Below, one piece after another: positions 25,347 through 33,524 of a stretch of DNA of 37,199 bases. Under the pieces are notes generated by a model. The model worked only from the letters and a program-made list of their open reading frames with translations, was not told the DNA's origin and did no database searches. The translations under genes were made by a program, and so were the position numbers. How positions within the stretch are numbered: position 1 is the stretch's first letter; each line of letters opens with the position of its first letter. The DNA comes from an uncultured bacterium. GTDB lineage: Bacteria; Vulcanimicrobiota; Vulcanimicrobiia; Vulcanimicrobiales; Vulcanimicrobiaceae. Location: positions 1 through 37,199 of the forward strand of contig CAIKPM010000061.1 in NCBI GenBank assembly GCA_903829325.1, in the 5' to 3' direction.

Positions 25347-25994
25347 ATGCTGAAGGTTGCCATTCGTCCCATTCGGGTCATGCTCGTAGTCGGGCAAGTC
25401 CTTTTTAGTAAGGCGCTCTCTCAGCTGCTGACGCTCGAAAGCTCGATCGAAATTGTTGGTGACACTCAGACACTTGATCTAGCGCTCTTAAAACGAACCG
25501 CGCCAGAGATTATTTTACTTGATTTTGATGACTATAGTGGAACGATTGAAGACTCGATTCAACGCTGTAAGGATATTCTTCCTGAAGCGAAAGTTTGTGT
25601 CTTGACGGCCCATGATCGGCCGGAGCTCATGCAGCGCTGTTTAGGGGCTGGGGTTGCGGGTTATGTTGCGAAGGACACGAGCCCCGATGAATTGGTGCGG
25701 GCAGTCCAGGTCGTGGCAGCTGGTTCTTTTTATGCTGACCCGAGAATTGCTGGTAGCCTCTTGCGCAGACGTACCAAGGGGCCTATGCATGAACGTGGTG
25801 TGACCGAGCTTTCTGAACGTGAAAACGAAATCGTTCGTTTGATTGCTAAAGGGCTATCGAATAAGGAAATAAGTCATTATCTGAGCTTGTCGGAAAAAAC
25901 CATCAAAAATCATATTGGTCGTATTTTTAATAAGTTACAGATTAACGCCAGAACGCAGGCGGCGGTTTACGCGATCCGTTCGGGACTGGCATAA
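25347..25994 (+). CDS. NarL/FixJ-type response regulator with atypical receiver
   Basis: A 215-residue two-domain regulator. The receiver (1-130) keeps the phosphoacceptor position Asp59 (IILLDFDDY), the Thr of VCVLTAHD and the Lys of GYVAKDTS. The acidic metal-binding pair after the first strand is missing: the usual L-V-D-D-H reads L-V-V-G-Q (residues 13-17). The C-terminal LuxR-type helix-turn-helix is intact: ELSERENEIVRLIAKGLSNK and SEKTIKNHIGRIFNKL. No histidine kinase gene adjoins it. It may act without phosphorylation. The 3' end overlaps convergent nagA by 28 bases. Target genes cannot be deduced. Confidence 0.92.
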   Translation: MLKVAIRPIRVMLVVGQVLFSKALSQLLTLESSIEIVGDTQTLDLALLKRTAPEIILLDFDDYSGTIEDSIQRCKDILPEAKVCVLTAHDRPELMQRCLGAGVAGYVAKDTSPDELVRAVQVVAAGSFYADPRIAGSLLRRRTKGPMHERGVTELSERENEIVRLIAKGLSNKEISHYLSLSEKTIKNHIGRIFNKLQINARTQAAVYAIRSGLA

Positions 25995-27154
25995 AGGTTT
26001 GGTTGCAGGACAGACGAGCCGTAGACTGGCTTGCCCCCGACGATCGTCGCGATGACTTCATATCTTGGGTTCCACAACGAGAAATCTGCCCGAAGACCGG
26101 GGGCAATCTGACCCAAATCGCGCTCGAGTCCGAGTAAGCGAGCGGGTGCTAGTGTTGCGTGCAGGACTGCCTTCGCGAAAGGCATCTTGGTAAAGTCCAT
26201 CAGGTTGCGGACTGCCTGGGCTGGATTGAGTGCGCTGCCTGCGATTGTTCCATCTTCGGCGCGCATGACGCCGCCACGCAAATGATACCCACTGCCAGCT
26301 GGCGGCATATTATCGGTAGAAAGAATAAGTCGTTCACCGATAAGTCGATATAGCATATCGATTAGTGGTGGCGAGACATGGTAGCCATCACAGATGACCT
26401 GCACCGTAGTGTGCGGGGCTTGGATGAAGGCAAGCAGCAGCGATGGATCACGGTGATCGAGCGGTGGCATGGCGTTGAATGCATGGGTTACCGTGCGAAA
26501 GCCAGCCTCGAGTGCAAGCAATCCCTCATTATACCGAGCCGTTGTATGCCCCGCCGAGCACACGACCCCGCGTTGGGAGAAGAAGCGGGCAGCTGCGAAA
26601 GCGCCGGGCAGCTCTGGCGCGATAGTCACCATGACGAGCGCGCCTTTCGTTGCTTCGAGAATTGCCTGGAGTCGTTCGTCGGTGATATCTAGCAACCAAT
26701 CAGGCCGGTGGATGCCGCGTGCACGCTGGTTGAGAAAAGGGCCCTCAAAATGCAGCCCAAGGCAACGGGCGCCACTGAGCTCACCGTTTTCTTCAAGTTC
26801 GTTTGCGGCTTCGGCTACTTCTGCAGCTGCGTGGAGCATGGACTCCCACGGGGCCGTCATAATCGTTGCAACGAACCCCGTCGCTCCGTTGCTGGCATAG
26901 ACCCGCGAAGCGACCGACACTGCGGTGCCTTGGTCCCGATTAAACAAGCGCTCCTCGGCGCCATTGGTATGAAGATCGAGCAAGCCCGGGGCAAGAACGG
27001 TTCCTTCAGGCAGGCAATAGTCGCTTGGTCCAGCGCTCGGAAGTACAGCGTGAATGCGACCATACTCTACGTGAACACGGCCGGAGATTAAGCTGCCATC
27101 CCCGACCGCAATCGTGACTGGGCCGAGGATATAGGAAGCCGGGAAAACACTCAT
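25967..27154 (-). CDS. nagA: N-acetylglucosamine-6-phosphate deacetylase
   Basis: Removes acetate from GlcNAc-6-P, feeding amino-sugar recycling. The 395-residue protein shows the amidohydrolase layout: LDLHTNGAEE near the N-terminus, HFEGPFLN and RGIHRPDWL (metal-binding Glu), CSAGHTTARY, THAFNAMPPLDHRDPS (metal-binding His), VICDGYHVSPPL, and catalytic Asp281 in LSTDNMPPAG. ATG 27154 lies 15 bases after the phosphohexomutase stop. Third gene of the glnA operon, which makes sense since glutamine and hexose phosphates are the substrates for amino-sugar synthesis. Confidence 0.95.
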   Translation of the reverse strand: MSVFPASYILGPVTIAVGDGSLISGRVHVEYGRIHAVLPSAGPSDYCLPEGTVLAPGLLDLHTNGAEERLFNRDQGTAVSVASRVYASNGATGFVATIMTAPWESMLHAAAEVAEAANELEENGELSGARCLGLHFEGPFLNQRARGIHRPDWLLDITDERLQAILEATKGALVMVTIAPELPGAFAAARFFSQRGVVCSAGHTTARYNEGLLALEAGFRTVTHAFNAMPPLDHRDPSLLLAFIQAPHTTVQVICDGYHVSPPLIDMLYRLIGERLILSTDNMPPAGSGYHLRGGVMRAEDGTIAGSALNPAQAVRNLMDFTKMPFAKAVLHATLAPARLLGLERDLGQIAPGLRADFSLWNPRYEVIATIVGGKPVYGSSVLQPNLYASPERIA

Positions 27155-27169
27155 GCGCGTCTGCGTTCG

Positions 27170-28519
27170 TTAGGTCCGGATGAGCTGCAGAGCTTCGTCG
27201 CGATGGTGTTCCATCAACGCTTTGGTGTCGCCCTCGACGTTGAGTCGGATCAGCGGCTCTGTGTTCGAAGCGCGGATATTCATCCACCACGTCGGGTATT
27301 GAATCGTGATGCCGTCAAGCTCATCAATCAAGGCGTCGTGGTAGGTCTCCTTGAGTCGCTGCAGTGTTGCGGGAATATCGCTGACGTGACTATTGATTTC
27401 ACCTGACCGGAAGCGTGTATCTATTTCTGCGATGATGGCGCTAATGGGTTTATTGGCTGTACTGAAAAGCTCCAAGCATTGCATGAGTGCAATCATTCCA
27501 GAATCTGCGAACCAATTGTCCCGAAAATAGAAATGACCCGAGTGTTCACCGCCAAACGGAATATTTTCATCACGCATCACCTTTTTAATGATCGAGTGCC
27601 CGACCCTCGAACGGACTGGTATTCCACCAGCTCGTTCAATCGCTTCGGGGACACAGCGACTACAAATGAGATTGTAGAGGATTTTTGACCCCGGTAAGCG
27701 TTTGAGCGTGTTGATACCGACAAGGGCGGTAACCATATCTCCGCCGACTAGTCCGCCATTTTCGGTGACGATGAACATCCGATCGGCATCGCCGTCGAAC
27801 GCGACCCCAAAATCGCACTTATTTTCGACTACTGCCCGTTGGAGAGCAACCATATTTTCAGGTTCGATGGGGCTGGCTGGGTGATTTGGAAATGTCCCAT
27901 CGAGGTCGAAGAAGAGTGGTACAATTTCGCAGGGTAGCTGATCGAAAACGGGGTTGACGGTTAAGCCAGCCATCCCGTTTCCGGCGTCGATAGCGATTTT
28001 GAATGGTCTGACATTTTGGGGATCGATAAACGATAAGCAATGCGCGGCAAATTCGGCGAGTACGTCGCGTTGGGTGATACTGCCAATCCGAGCTGAGGGA
28101 GAAGGGAGCTCGCCGGTGTTGATTGCGTCTCGAATTTCGGCAAGCCCACCCTCGAGTGAAATCGCAATGGCCTGCTCGCGGGTAAATTTCATGCCATTGT
28201 ATTGAGCCGGGTTGTGAGATGCGGTAATCATGACGCCGCCATCAAAGCCATATTTGCCGACCGCAAAGTAGAGCGCATCGGTCGAAACGAGCCCGATATC
28301 GGTTACGTCTGCACCCTGTTCGCTCGCGCCCCGTGCGAACGCGTCGCTGAGCGATTTACCCGACGGACGCATATCGCGGCCGACCACGATATGCTTCATG
28401 TCGAATTTCGCAACGAGTGTGCGTCCGATGCGGTAGGCGAGATCTTCGTTGAGCTCGCTTGGGTAAATGCCCCGAACATCGTAGCTCTTGAAGAGATTCG
28501 AGGGTATCAGCGTTGCCAT
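27170..28519 (-). CDS. Phosphomannomutase/phosphoglucomutase
   Basis: Alpha-D-phosphohexomutase of 449 residues interconverting hexose-1- and hexose-6-phosphates. The four domain signatures are present: SYDVRGIYPSELNE, phosphoserine loop TASHNPAQYNGMK with Ser101, metal loop DFGVAFDGDADR, sugar loop FGGEHSGHFYF, and phosphate-binding RASNTEPLIR. This matches the ManB/AlgC-type dual-specificity group better than GlmM. ATG 28519 lies five bases after the glnA stop; no strong ribosome binding site. Products (mannose-1-P, glucose-1-P) would feed nucleotide-sugar donors for the glycosyltransferases in the window. Confidence 0.93.
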   Translation of the reverse strand: MATLIPSNLFKSYDVRGIYPSELNEDLAYRIGRTLVAKFDMKHIVVGRDMRPSGKSLSDAFARGASEQGADVTDIGLVSTDALYFAVGKYGFDGGVMITASHNPAQYNGMKFTREQAIAISLEGGLAEIRDAINTGELPSPSARIGSITQRDVLAEFAAHCLSFIDPQNVRPFKIAIDAGNGMAGLTVNPVFDQLPCEIVPLFFDLDGTFPNHPASPIEPENMVALQRAVVENKCDFGVAFDGDADRMFIVTENGGLVGGDMVTALVGINTLKRLPGSKILYNLICSRCVPEAIERAGGIPVRSRVGHSIIKKVMRDENIPFGGEHSGHFYFRDNWFADSGMIALMQCLELFSTANKPISAIIAEIDTRFRSGEINSHVSDIPATLQRLKETYHDALIDELDGITIQYPTWWMNIRASNTEPLIRLNVEGDTKALMEHHRDEALQLIRT

Positions 28520-28524
28520 CTGGG

Positions 28525-29955
28525 TTAGCCGTCGTAATAGAGCGAGAACTCATAGGGATGTGGACGGACAGCAACCGCCTGGAGCTCACGGGTACGCTTG
28601 TAATCGATGTATGTCTTGATGAAATCTTGCGAGAATACGCCGCCTTCGAGCAAGTAATCGTGATCGTCTTCCAAAGCTTGCAGCGAATCACCGAGCGAAC
28701 CGGGTACCGACTTGATGCGTGCGGCTTCTTCGGGAGACAGGTCATAGATGTTTTGATCGAGCGGCCCAAAGCCAGCCTTGATCGGATCAATCTGACGCTT
28801 GATGCCATCAAGCCCAGCCAAGAGTAGTGCCGAGAACGCAAGGTAGGGATTGGCCATTGGATCGGGCGGGCGAAATTCGAGGCGCTTGGCCTTGGCGTTC
28901 CCCTGGAAAAACATAGGAATGCGAATGGCAGCCGAGCGATTGCGTGCAGAGAACGCGACATTCACCGGAGCTTCGTAATGCGGCACGAGGCGTTTATACG
29001 AATTGGTTGTTGGCGCACAGAAGGCGAGCAATGAGTTGATGTGGGTTAACAAGCCGCCGATATAATGCAACATCATCGGTGAGCATTCGGCGTAGCCATT
29101 TGCGTCGTAGAACAGCGGTTTGCCACCCTTCCATAAGGACTGATGGACATGCATCCCGCTACCGTTATCTCCGAAGAGCGGTTTGGGCATGAACGTGACC
29201 GTTTTGCCGTTGCGGCGGGCGACATTTTTGATGACGTATTTGAAGATTTGCAGGTTGTCGGCGGTTTTGAGCAACGGCCCAAAGCGGAAGTCGATCTCAG
29301 CTTGACCGGCGGTGGCGACTTCATGATGCTGCATCTCAACATCAATACCCCATTTCTGCAGCTCGACGGCCATCTCGGCGCGCAAATCTGCCTGGGAATC
29401 TGAAGGAGAAGCGGGGTAGTAGCCTTCTTTAGAGCGGATGGTGTAGCCTAAACCGGGCACTCCACTGTTCCAGTGACCTTCACTTGAATCAATTTCAAAG
29501 CCAGTGCGATTTGGTTCGTTCTCGTACGCGATGCTGTCGAAGATGAAAAACTCAGCTTCGGGGCCAAAATAGGCGGTATCAGCGATGCCAGTTGCTTGTA
29601 AATACGCTTCAGCGCGCTTGGCAATAAAGCGCGGATCGCGATCGTACGATCCCCGAGCGATCGGATCAAAGATATCGCAGAGAATCGAGAGGGTCGGGAG
29701 GCTGCGGAAGGTGTCGAGTGTGGCGGTTTCAAGGTCGGGCTTCATGACCATATCAGATTCATGAATCGACTGGAAGCAACGGATGCTTGAGCCATCGAAG
29801 CCGATGCCATCGAGAAGCGTGCCTTCGTCTGTGGCCTGAGCTGGGATCGTCGTATGCTGGAGGGTGCCCAGCGGATCCGTAAACTTCAGGTCAATCATCT
29901 CGATGTGATGACTCTTGATCATATCAAGAATTTCACGCGGCTTTTTCGACAACAT
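28525..29955 (-). CDS. glnA: Glutamine synthetase, type I
   Basis: Makes glutamine from glutamate, ammonia and ATP as a dodecamer. The 476-residue protein has LLDGIGFDGSSIRCF, AYFGPEAEFFIFDSI, VEMQHHEVATAGQAEID, NGSGMHVHQSLW (ATP/glutamate site), RLVPHYEAPVN and NRSAAIRIP. Tyr404 in NIYDLSPEEAARI corresponds to the adenylylation site of GS-I-beta enzymes, so control by GlnE is possible. ATG 29955 has GGAG four bases upstream. First gene of glnA-phosphohexomutase-nagA and divergent from amtB across 164 bases; shared nitrogen control is likely. Confidence 0.98.
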   Translation of the reverse strand: MLSKKPREILDMIKSHHIEMIDLKFTDPLGTLQHTTIPAQATDEGTLLDGIGFDGSSIRCFQSIHESDMVMKPDLETATLDTFRSLPTLSILCDIFDPIARGSYDRDPRFIAKRAEAYLQATGIADTAYFGPEAEFFIFDSIAYENEPNRTGFEIDSSEGHWNSGVPGLGYTIRSKEGYYPASPSDSQADLRAEMAVELQKWGIDVEMQHHEVATAGQAEIDFRFGPLLKTADNLQIFKYVIKNVARRNGKTVTFMPKPLFGDNGSGMHVHQSLWKGGKPLFYDANGYAECSPMMLHYIGGLLTHINSLLAFCAPTTNSYKRLVPHYEAPVNVAFSARNRSAAIRIPMFFQGNAKAKRLEFRPPDPMANPYLAFSALLLAGLDGIKRQIDPIKAGFGPLDQNIYDLSPEEAARIKSVPGSLGDSLQALEDDHDYLLEGGVFSQDFIKTYIDYKRTRELQAVAVRPHPYEFSLYYDG

Positions 29956-30119
29956 TCATCTCCAAGAAACTACTCCACAGCGGAGCATTGGTTACTCTTG
30001 AATGCATCGTGGGCCAGCCCCTGGTCAAATGCTAGGCCTTGCACACATGGTGCGTTATGTTGTCTGATGTTTGGTCAAGGGTTGGGGGGGACTCGCGGTA
30101 TCTTCGCTCATCACCGTTG
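29956..30119. promoter_or_regulatory. Divergent control region between glnA and amtB
   Basis: The 164 bases must hold both promoters. I find no convincing sigma-54 -24/-12 element with correct spacing. TATCTT (30099-30104) is a weak -10 for amtB without a good -35; it would leave a leader of only about nine bases. A G run occurs at 30084-30090. No NtrC- or TnrA-like palindrome is evident. Confidence 0.35.
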
Positions 30120-31370
30120 ATGATGGAAAAAATTAACGCGGGTGATACCGCTTGGGTGCTGATCTCGGCGGCCTTGGTGATGCTGATGACCCCTGCCTTG
30201 GGCTTTTTTTACGGTGGCCTGGTCCGGCGTAAAAATGTCCTCTCGACTGTGATGCACAGTTTCTTCATTCTTGCGTTAATTAGCGTGCAGTGGGTTCTGT
30301 GGGGCTATAGCCTATCTTTCGGCCCCGATGTAAAAGGGCTGGGCTTGATTGGTGACTTATCGTGGTTCGGCCTGAGGGGAGTCGGCATTACGCCCGATCC
30401 GGACTATGCCGCGACGATTCCGCATCAGGCCTACATGGCGTTTCAGATGATGTTTGCGGTGATCACCCCAGCCTTGATCACAGGCTCGTTTGCGGAACGC
30501 AAGCGCTTTAAGGCCTTTGTGATTTTCAGCTTGCTCTGGGCCACGCTGGTATACGACCCGATCGCTCATTGGGTGTGGGGCCATGGCGGGTGGCTAGGTA
30601 AATTGGGTGCGCTCGACTTTGCTGGCGGCACGGTTGTCCACATTTCTTCGGGGGTTGCTGCGCTGGTTGCGGCCTATGTTTTAGGCCCGAGGATGCTCCA
30701 TCGTGAAGGAAACCGCTCGGAAACCGTTGAGCCGCATGATTTGACGATGGTGATTTTAGGCGCTTCGCTGTTGTGGTTTGGTTGGTTTGGCTTCAACGCG
30801 GGCAGTGCGCTTGGTGCAAATGGCTTAGCTGCTATTGCTTTCGTGAACACCAACACTGCCGCTGCCATGGCCGCGCTCACCTGGATCAGTATCTGTTGGC
30901 TGCACAAAGGCGTCCCGAGTGCCGCAGGAGCAGCCGCTGGTGCCGTGGCTGGCTTGGTTGCGATCACTCCGGCTGCGGGCTATGTCACGCCTTTAGCCTC
31001 GATTCTGATCGGCTTTCTTGTCGCTGCTGTGTGCTATAGCTTTGTGATGTTGCGTGACCGCCTGAAGATTGACGATGCCCTCGACGTCTGGGCCGTTCAC
31101 GGTGTGGGTGGGACGGTCGGCGCCCTCTTAACTGGCGTGTTTGCGACAGTGAGCGTGAACGCTGGGGGCGCAAACGGTCTCCTCTACGGTAATCCTCACC
31201 AGTTGCTGGTGCAGGTGCTTGCGGTTGGCGCTAGTTGGTTGTATTCGGCGCTTATGACCTTCGTAATTTTGAGGATGATGTCGTTGTTCATGCATTTGCG
31301 CGTGACGCCCGAAGAAGAAGCGATGGGACTCGATTTATCACAACACGCGGAGCCGGCGTATAGTTTGTAG
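30120..31370 (+). CDS. amtB: Ammonium transporter
   Basis: Amt/Mep/Rh family channel of 416 residues with about 11 membrane segments. Conserved blocks include ALGFFYGGLVRRKNVLS, FQMMFAVITPALITGSFAER, the DPIAHWVWG segment, DFAGGTVVHISSGVAALVAA (pore His and AmtB signature), FGWFGFNAGSALGANG and DDALDVWAVHGVGGTVG with the second pore histidine. ATG 30120 or 30123 begins MMEKINAGDTAW, the usual N-terminus without signal peptide; there is no Shine-Dalgarno sequence. The frame is open to 30039 but that part is not conserved-looking. No glnK follows, although glnK-amtB pairs are the norm. Confidence 0.96.
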   Translation: MMEKINAGDTAWVLISAALVMLMTPALGFFYGGLVRRKNVLSTVMHSFFILALISVQWVLWGYSLSFGPDVKGLGLIGDLSWFGLRGVGITPDPDYAATIPHQAYMAFQMMFAVITPALITGSFAERKRFKAFVIFSLLWATLVYDPIAHWVWGHGGWLGKLGALDFAGGTVVHISSGVAALVAAYVLGPRMLHREGNRSETVEPHDLTMVILGASLLWFGWFGFNAGSALGANGLAAIAFVNTNTAAAMAALTWISICWLHKGVPSAAGAAAGAVAGLVAITPAAGYVTPLASILIGFLVAAVCYSFVMLRDRLKIDDALDVWAVHGVGGTVGALLTGVFATVSVNAGGANGLLYGNPHQLLVQVLAVGASWLYSALMTFVILRMMSLFMHLRVTPEEEAMGLDLSQHAEPAYSL

Positions 31371-31384
31371 AACGGCGGCCCCTG

Positions 31385-31654
31385 ATGCTGCGTGTTGAGC
31401 TTGTTGGGAGTATCGCCGGTTTTTTGACCACGGTGAGTTTTGTGCCGCAGGTGGTGCAAATTATCCGTACACGCAACGTAACCGCCATCTCGGTGCCGAT
31501 GTATTGTGCGCTGATTTTGGGATTGTGTTTGTGGTTGCTGTACGGCATGCTGTTGGGCCGTCAATCGATTATTATCGCGAACACCGTGACCTTAGTTTTA
31601 GCAAGTTTGGTTCTAGGGCTCAAGATTGCTTTTGAGCGCCATCGTCGCATATAG
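31385..31654 (+). CDS. SemiSWEET-type sugar transporter
   Basis: An 89-residue MtN3/PQ-loop protein with three membrane helices, the size of bacterial SemiSWEETs, which dimerise to pass sugars down their gradient. The PQ-loop reads SFVPQVVQIIRTRN (Pro21-Gln22), followed by ISVPMYCALILGLCLWLLYG and NTVTLVLASLVLGLKI. It starts 14 bases after amtB and ends one base before the permease start, so it is probably cotranscribed with both. The ribosome binding site is weak. The substrate is unknown; no metabolic sugar gene adjoins it. Confidence 0.9.
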   Translation: MLRVELVGSIAGFLTTVSFVPQVVQIIRTRNVTAISVPMYCALILGLCLWLLYGMLLGRQSIIIANTVTLVLASLVLGLKIAFERHRRI

Positions 31655-31655
31655 A

Positions 31656-32651
31656 ATGATGAAAAATAGGCAGAGCGCGGTGTGTGCGCTTGCCTTGATC
31701 GGCTGCTTTCTTGCCCTCTTATTGGGTGCCTCCACCGGGGCTTTGCACTTTTCTCCGCATGAACTCTGGTTGATTCTGACTGGTCAGCGACACGATGCGT
31801 TGGCACGTGCTTTTCTCGAATTGCGGCTACCACGTTTGTGTAATGCGATGCTCGTTGGCGCCGCGCTTGCTTTAGCCGGTGCTTTGCTGCAGGGGCTGCT
31901 GCGCAATCCGCTCGTTGATCCATATTTGACTGGTTCAAGTGCGGGAACGACGTGTGCCTTAGCGCTGGCGGTTGCATTCGGGCTTGATTTTGCGTGGTGG
32001 CCGTTGGTCGGTTTTTTTGCTGCGTTGGGAACAGCACTCGTAACGCTTTTTTTAGCTCGTAGTGGTCAGGGTATCTCTGTCACTCGTTTCCTTTTAGCTG
32101 GTGTTTCGCTCTCAGCGTTTTGTGCGGCGGTCGTCACCTTGGTCTTGACTGTTGCGCCTTCAAACAGCGTTCAGCTCAGCTTGGCCGCCTGGGTCGGTGG
32201 GTCGCTGGCTGGGCGCGGCTGGCCTGAATGCATTTTTGCCGCGCGCGTACTGAGTGTCGGGGCGGTATTCGCCTTCCTCTTGGCGCCGACGCTCAATGCT
32301 CTACGCCTGGGTGAAAGCCGGGCTCAGGCCCTTGGCATTCATCCGGGGATGGCGCAGTGGGCGGTGCTGGCGACTGCTTCTTGTCTCACGGCAGGCGCGG
32401 TAAGCCTCGCTGGGATGGTCGGGTTCGTCGGCCTGATTGTGCCCCATCTCGCTCGGCGTTGGGTGGGGAGCGACGCTCGTTGGGTGTTTCCCGTTTCTAT
32501 GCTTCTGGGAGCCGCGCTTGTATTGTTGGCTGACGCACTCGTGCGCGGCTTGCTTCCCCCGCTTGAATTGCCTTTGGGTGTGTTGTTAGCATTTTTGGGG
32601 GTGCCTCTCTTTCTGTTCCTCGCGTATCGGGAACGTAGTCTGCTAACATGA
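31656..32651 (+). CDS. FecCD/BtuC family ABC transporter permease
   Basis: Membrane subunit of an importer for iron-siderophore, heme or cobalamin (331 residues, about ten helices). Family signatures: LRLPRLCNAMLVGAALALAG, GLLRNPLVDPYLTGSSAGTT, the gap WVGGSLAGRGW, and the coupling region LGIHPGMAQWAVL, followed by GFVGLIVPHLARRWVGSDARW. ATG 31656 or 31659; no ribosome binding site is evident. The stop overlaps the ATPase start (ATGA). No substrate-binding protein is encoded next to it. The downstream DtxR-family regulator favours a metal-related substrate; B12 for NrdJ is an alternative. Confidence 0.92.
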   Translation: MMKNRQSAVCALALIGCFLALLLGASTGALHFSPHELWLILTGQRHDALARAFLELRLPRLCNAMLVGAALALAGALLQGLLRNPLVDPYLTGSSAGTTCALALAVAFGLDFAWWPLVGFFAALGTALVTLFLARSGQGISVTRFLLAGVSLSAFCAAVVTLVLTVAPSNSVQLSLAAWVGGSLAGRGWPECIFAARVLSVGAVFAFLLAPTLNALRLGESRAQALGIHPGMAQWAVLATASCLTAGAVSLAGMVGFVGLIVPHLARRWVGSDARWVFPVSMLLGAALVLLADALVRGLLPPLELPLGVLLAFLGVPLFLFLAYRERSLLT

Positions 32652-33418
32652 TGCAGCTCCAAGCAGCGGTGATCGGCCACGGGCGTCAGGCCGTTCTCAG
32701 CGACTTGACGTTAAGCTTCCATCCTGGCGAATTCGTGGCGATTGTCGGGGCCAACGGAGCGGGCAAGACCACCTTGCTCCGCACCCTCGCGGGGTTTTTG
32801 TCTCCCTTGGCGGGGGAGATTCTTCTCGATGGATCGCCCCTGCGGGATATTTCGGTGCGCTCGCGGGCGCGCAAATTGGCGTACGTCGAAGGCGAAACGC
32901 CGGTGTTTGGGAGCATCACGGTGCACGATCTCGTTGCGCAGGGTCGTCTCCCCAGCCGAGCCTGGTGGGAGTGGAGTCTGCGCGCCGATGACGAGCGTGT
33001 GATCGAGGCCGCCTTGGCAACGTGCAATTTGCAAGCCTTGGCTGGGCGCGAATTTGCGCTTCTCTCAAGCGGCGAGCGTCAGCGCGTTTTGCTCGCTGCT
33101 GCGTTTGCCCAGGCGACACCGTATCTTTTGCTTGATGAACCAACGAGTCGACTGGACGTTCGTTATGCATTGGAAGTGCTTGAATTGCTTCGTCAGACTG
33201 CCGATCAAGGGACGACGGTGATCACGAGTATGCACGACCTTGATCGTGCCATACTCTTTGCTGATCGCATCTTGGTGGTGGGTGAACACGGCCTGCTTGT
33301 GGATGCTCCCCCGAGGCAAGCCTTGAGTGCAGATGTCCTGGAGCGCGCGTATGGTGTGCCGTTTGCAATCCGCTACGAAGGTGATCGTATCTGGCTGGCT
33401 CCTGGCGATACTCGCTGA
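32648..33418 (+). CDS. FecE/BtuD-type ABC transporter ATPase with altered Q-loop
   Basis: ATP-binding subunit (256 residues) partnering the overlapping permease gene. Walker A GANGAGKTT (Lys40), signature LSSGERQRV, Walker B YLLLDEPTSRLD, and H-loop TSMHDLDRA are in place. The Q-loop is unusual: the family has Y-L-P-Q, while here Tyr79 is followed by Val-Glu-Gly-Glu, so the glutamine that contacts the permease and magnesium is replaced by Gly82 with glutamates either side. Followed by a 106-base gap with two palindromes before the metal regulator. Confidence 0.93.
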   Translation: MMQLQAAVIGHGRQAVLSDLTLSFHPGEFVAIVGANGAGKTTLLRTLAGFLSPLAGEILLDGSPLRDISVRSRARKLAYVEGETPVFGSITVHDLVAQGRLPSRAWWEWSLRADDERVIEAALATCNLQALAGREFALLSSGERQRVLLAAAFAQATPYLLLDEPTSRLDVRYALEVLELLRQTADQGTTVITSMHDLDRAILFADRILVVGEHGLLVDAPPRQALSADVLERAYGVPFAIRYEGDRIWLAPGDTR

Positions 33419-33420
33419 GG

Positions 33421-33480
33421 ATCCGCGCAGCGGATACATTTGGCTTTTCCGCTGGGCGATGGGCATTTTTCGGACGTCCG
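33421..33480. promoter_or_regulatory. Two palindromes between the ABC ATPase and the metal regulator
   Basis: ATCCGC-GCA-GCGGAT (33421-33435) is a perfect six-base-pair hairpin right after the ATPase stop, and CGGACGTCCG (33471-33480) is a perfect ten-base palindrome 44 bases ahead of the regulator gene. Neither has a T tract. The second could be an operator; it does not resemble the DtxR or MntR boxes I know. Confidence 0.4.
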
Positions 33481-33524
33481 CGGTTCCCGGACTTTGGTGC
33501 CTGTGGCGCGAACCTTGACCTTCG

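Noticed and set aside
29985-30060. Sigma-54-like elements between glnA and amtB.
   Set aside because: Spacing is off by two to six bases in both candidates.
31371-31660. Cobalamin riboswitch or Fur-type box before the ABC importer.
   Set aside because: The genes are packed with almost no gap and no matching motif.
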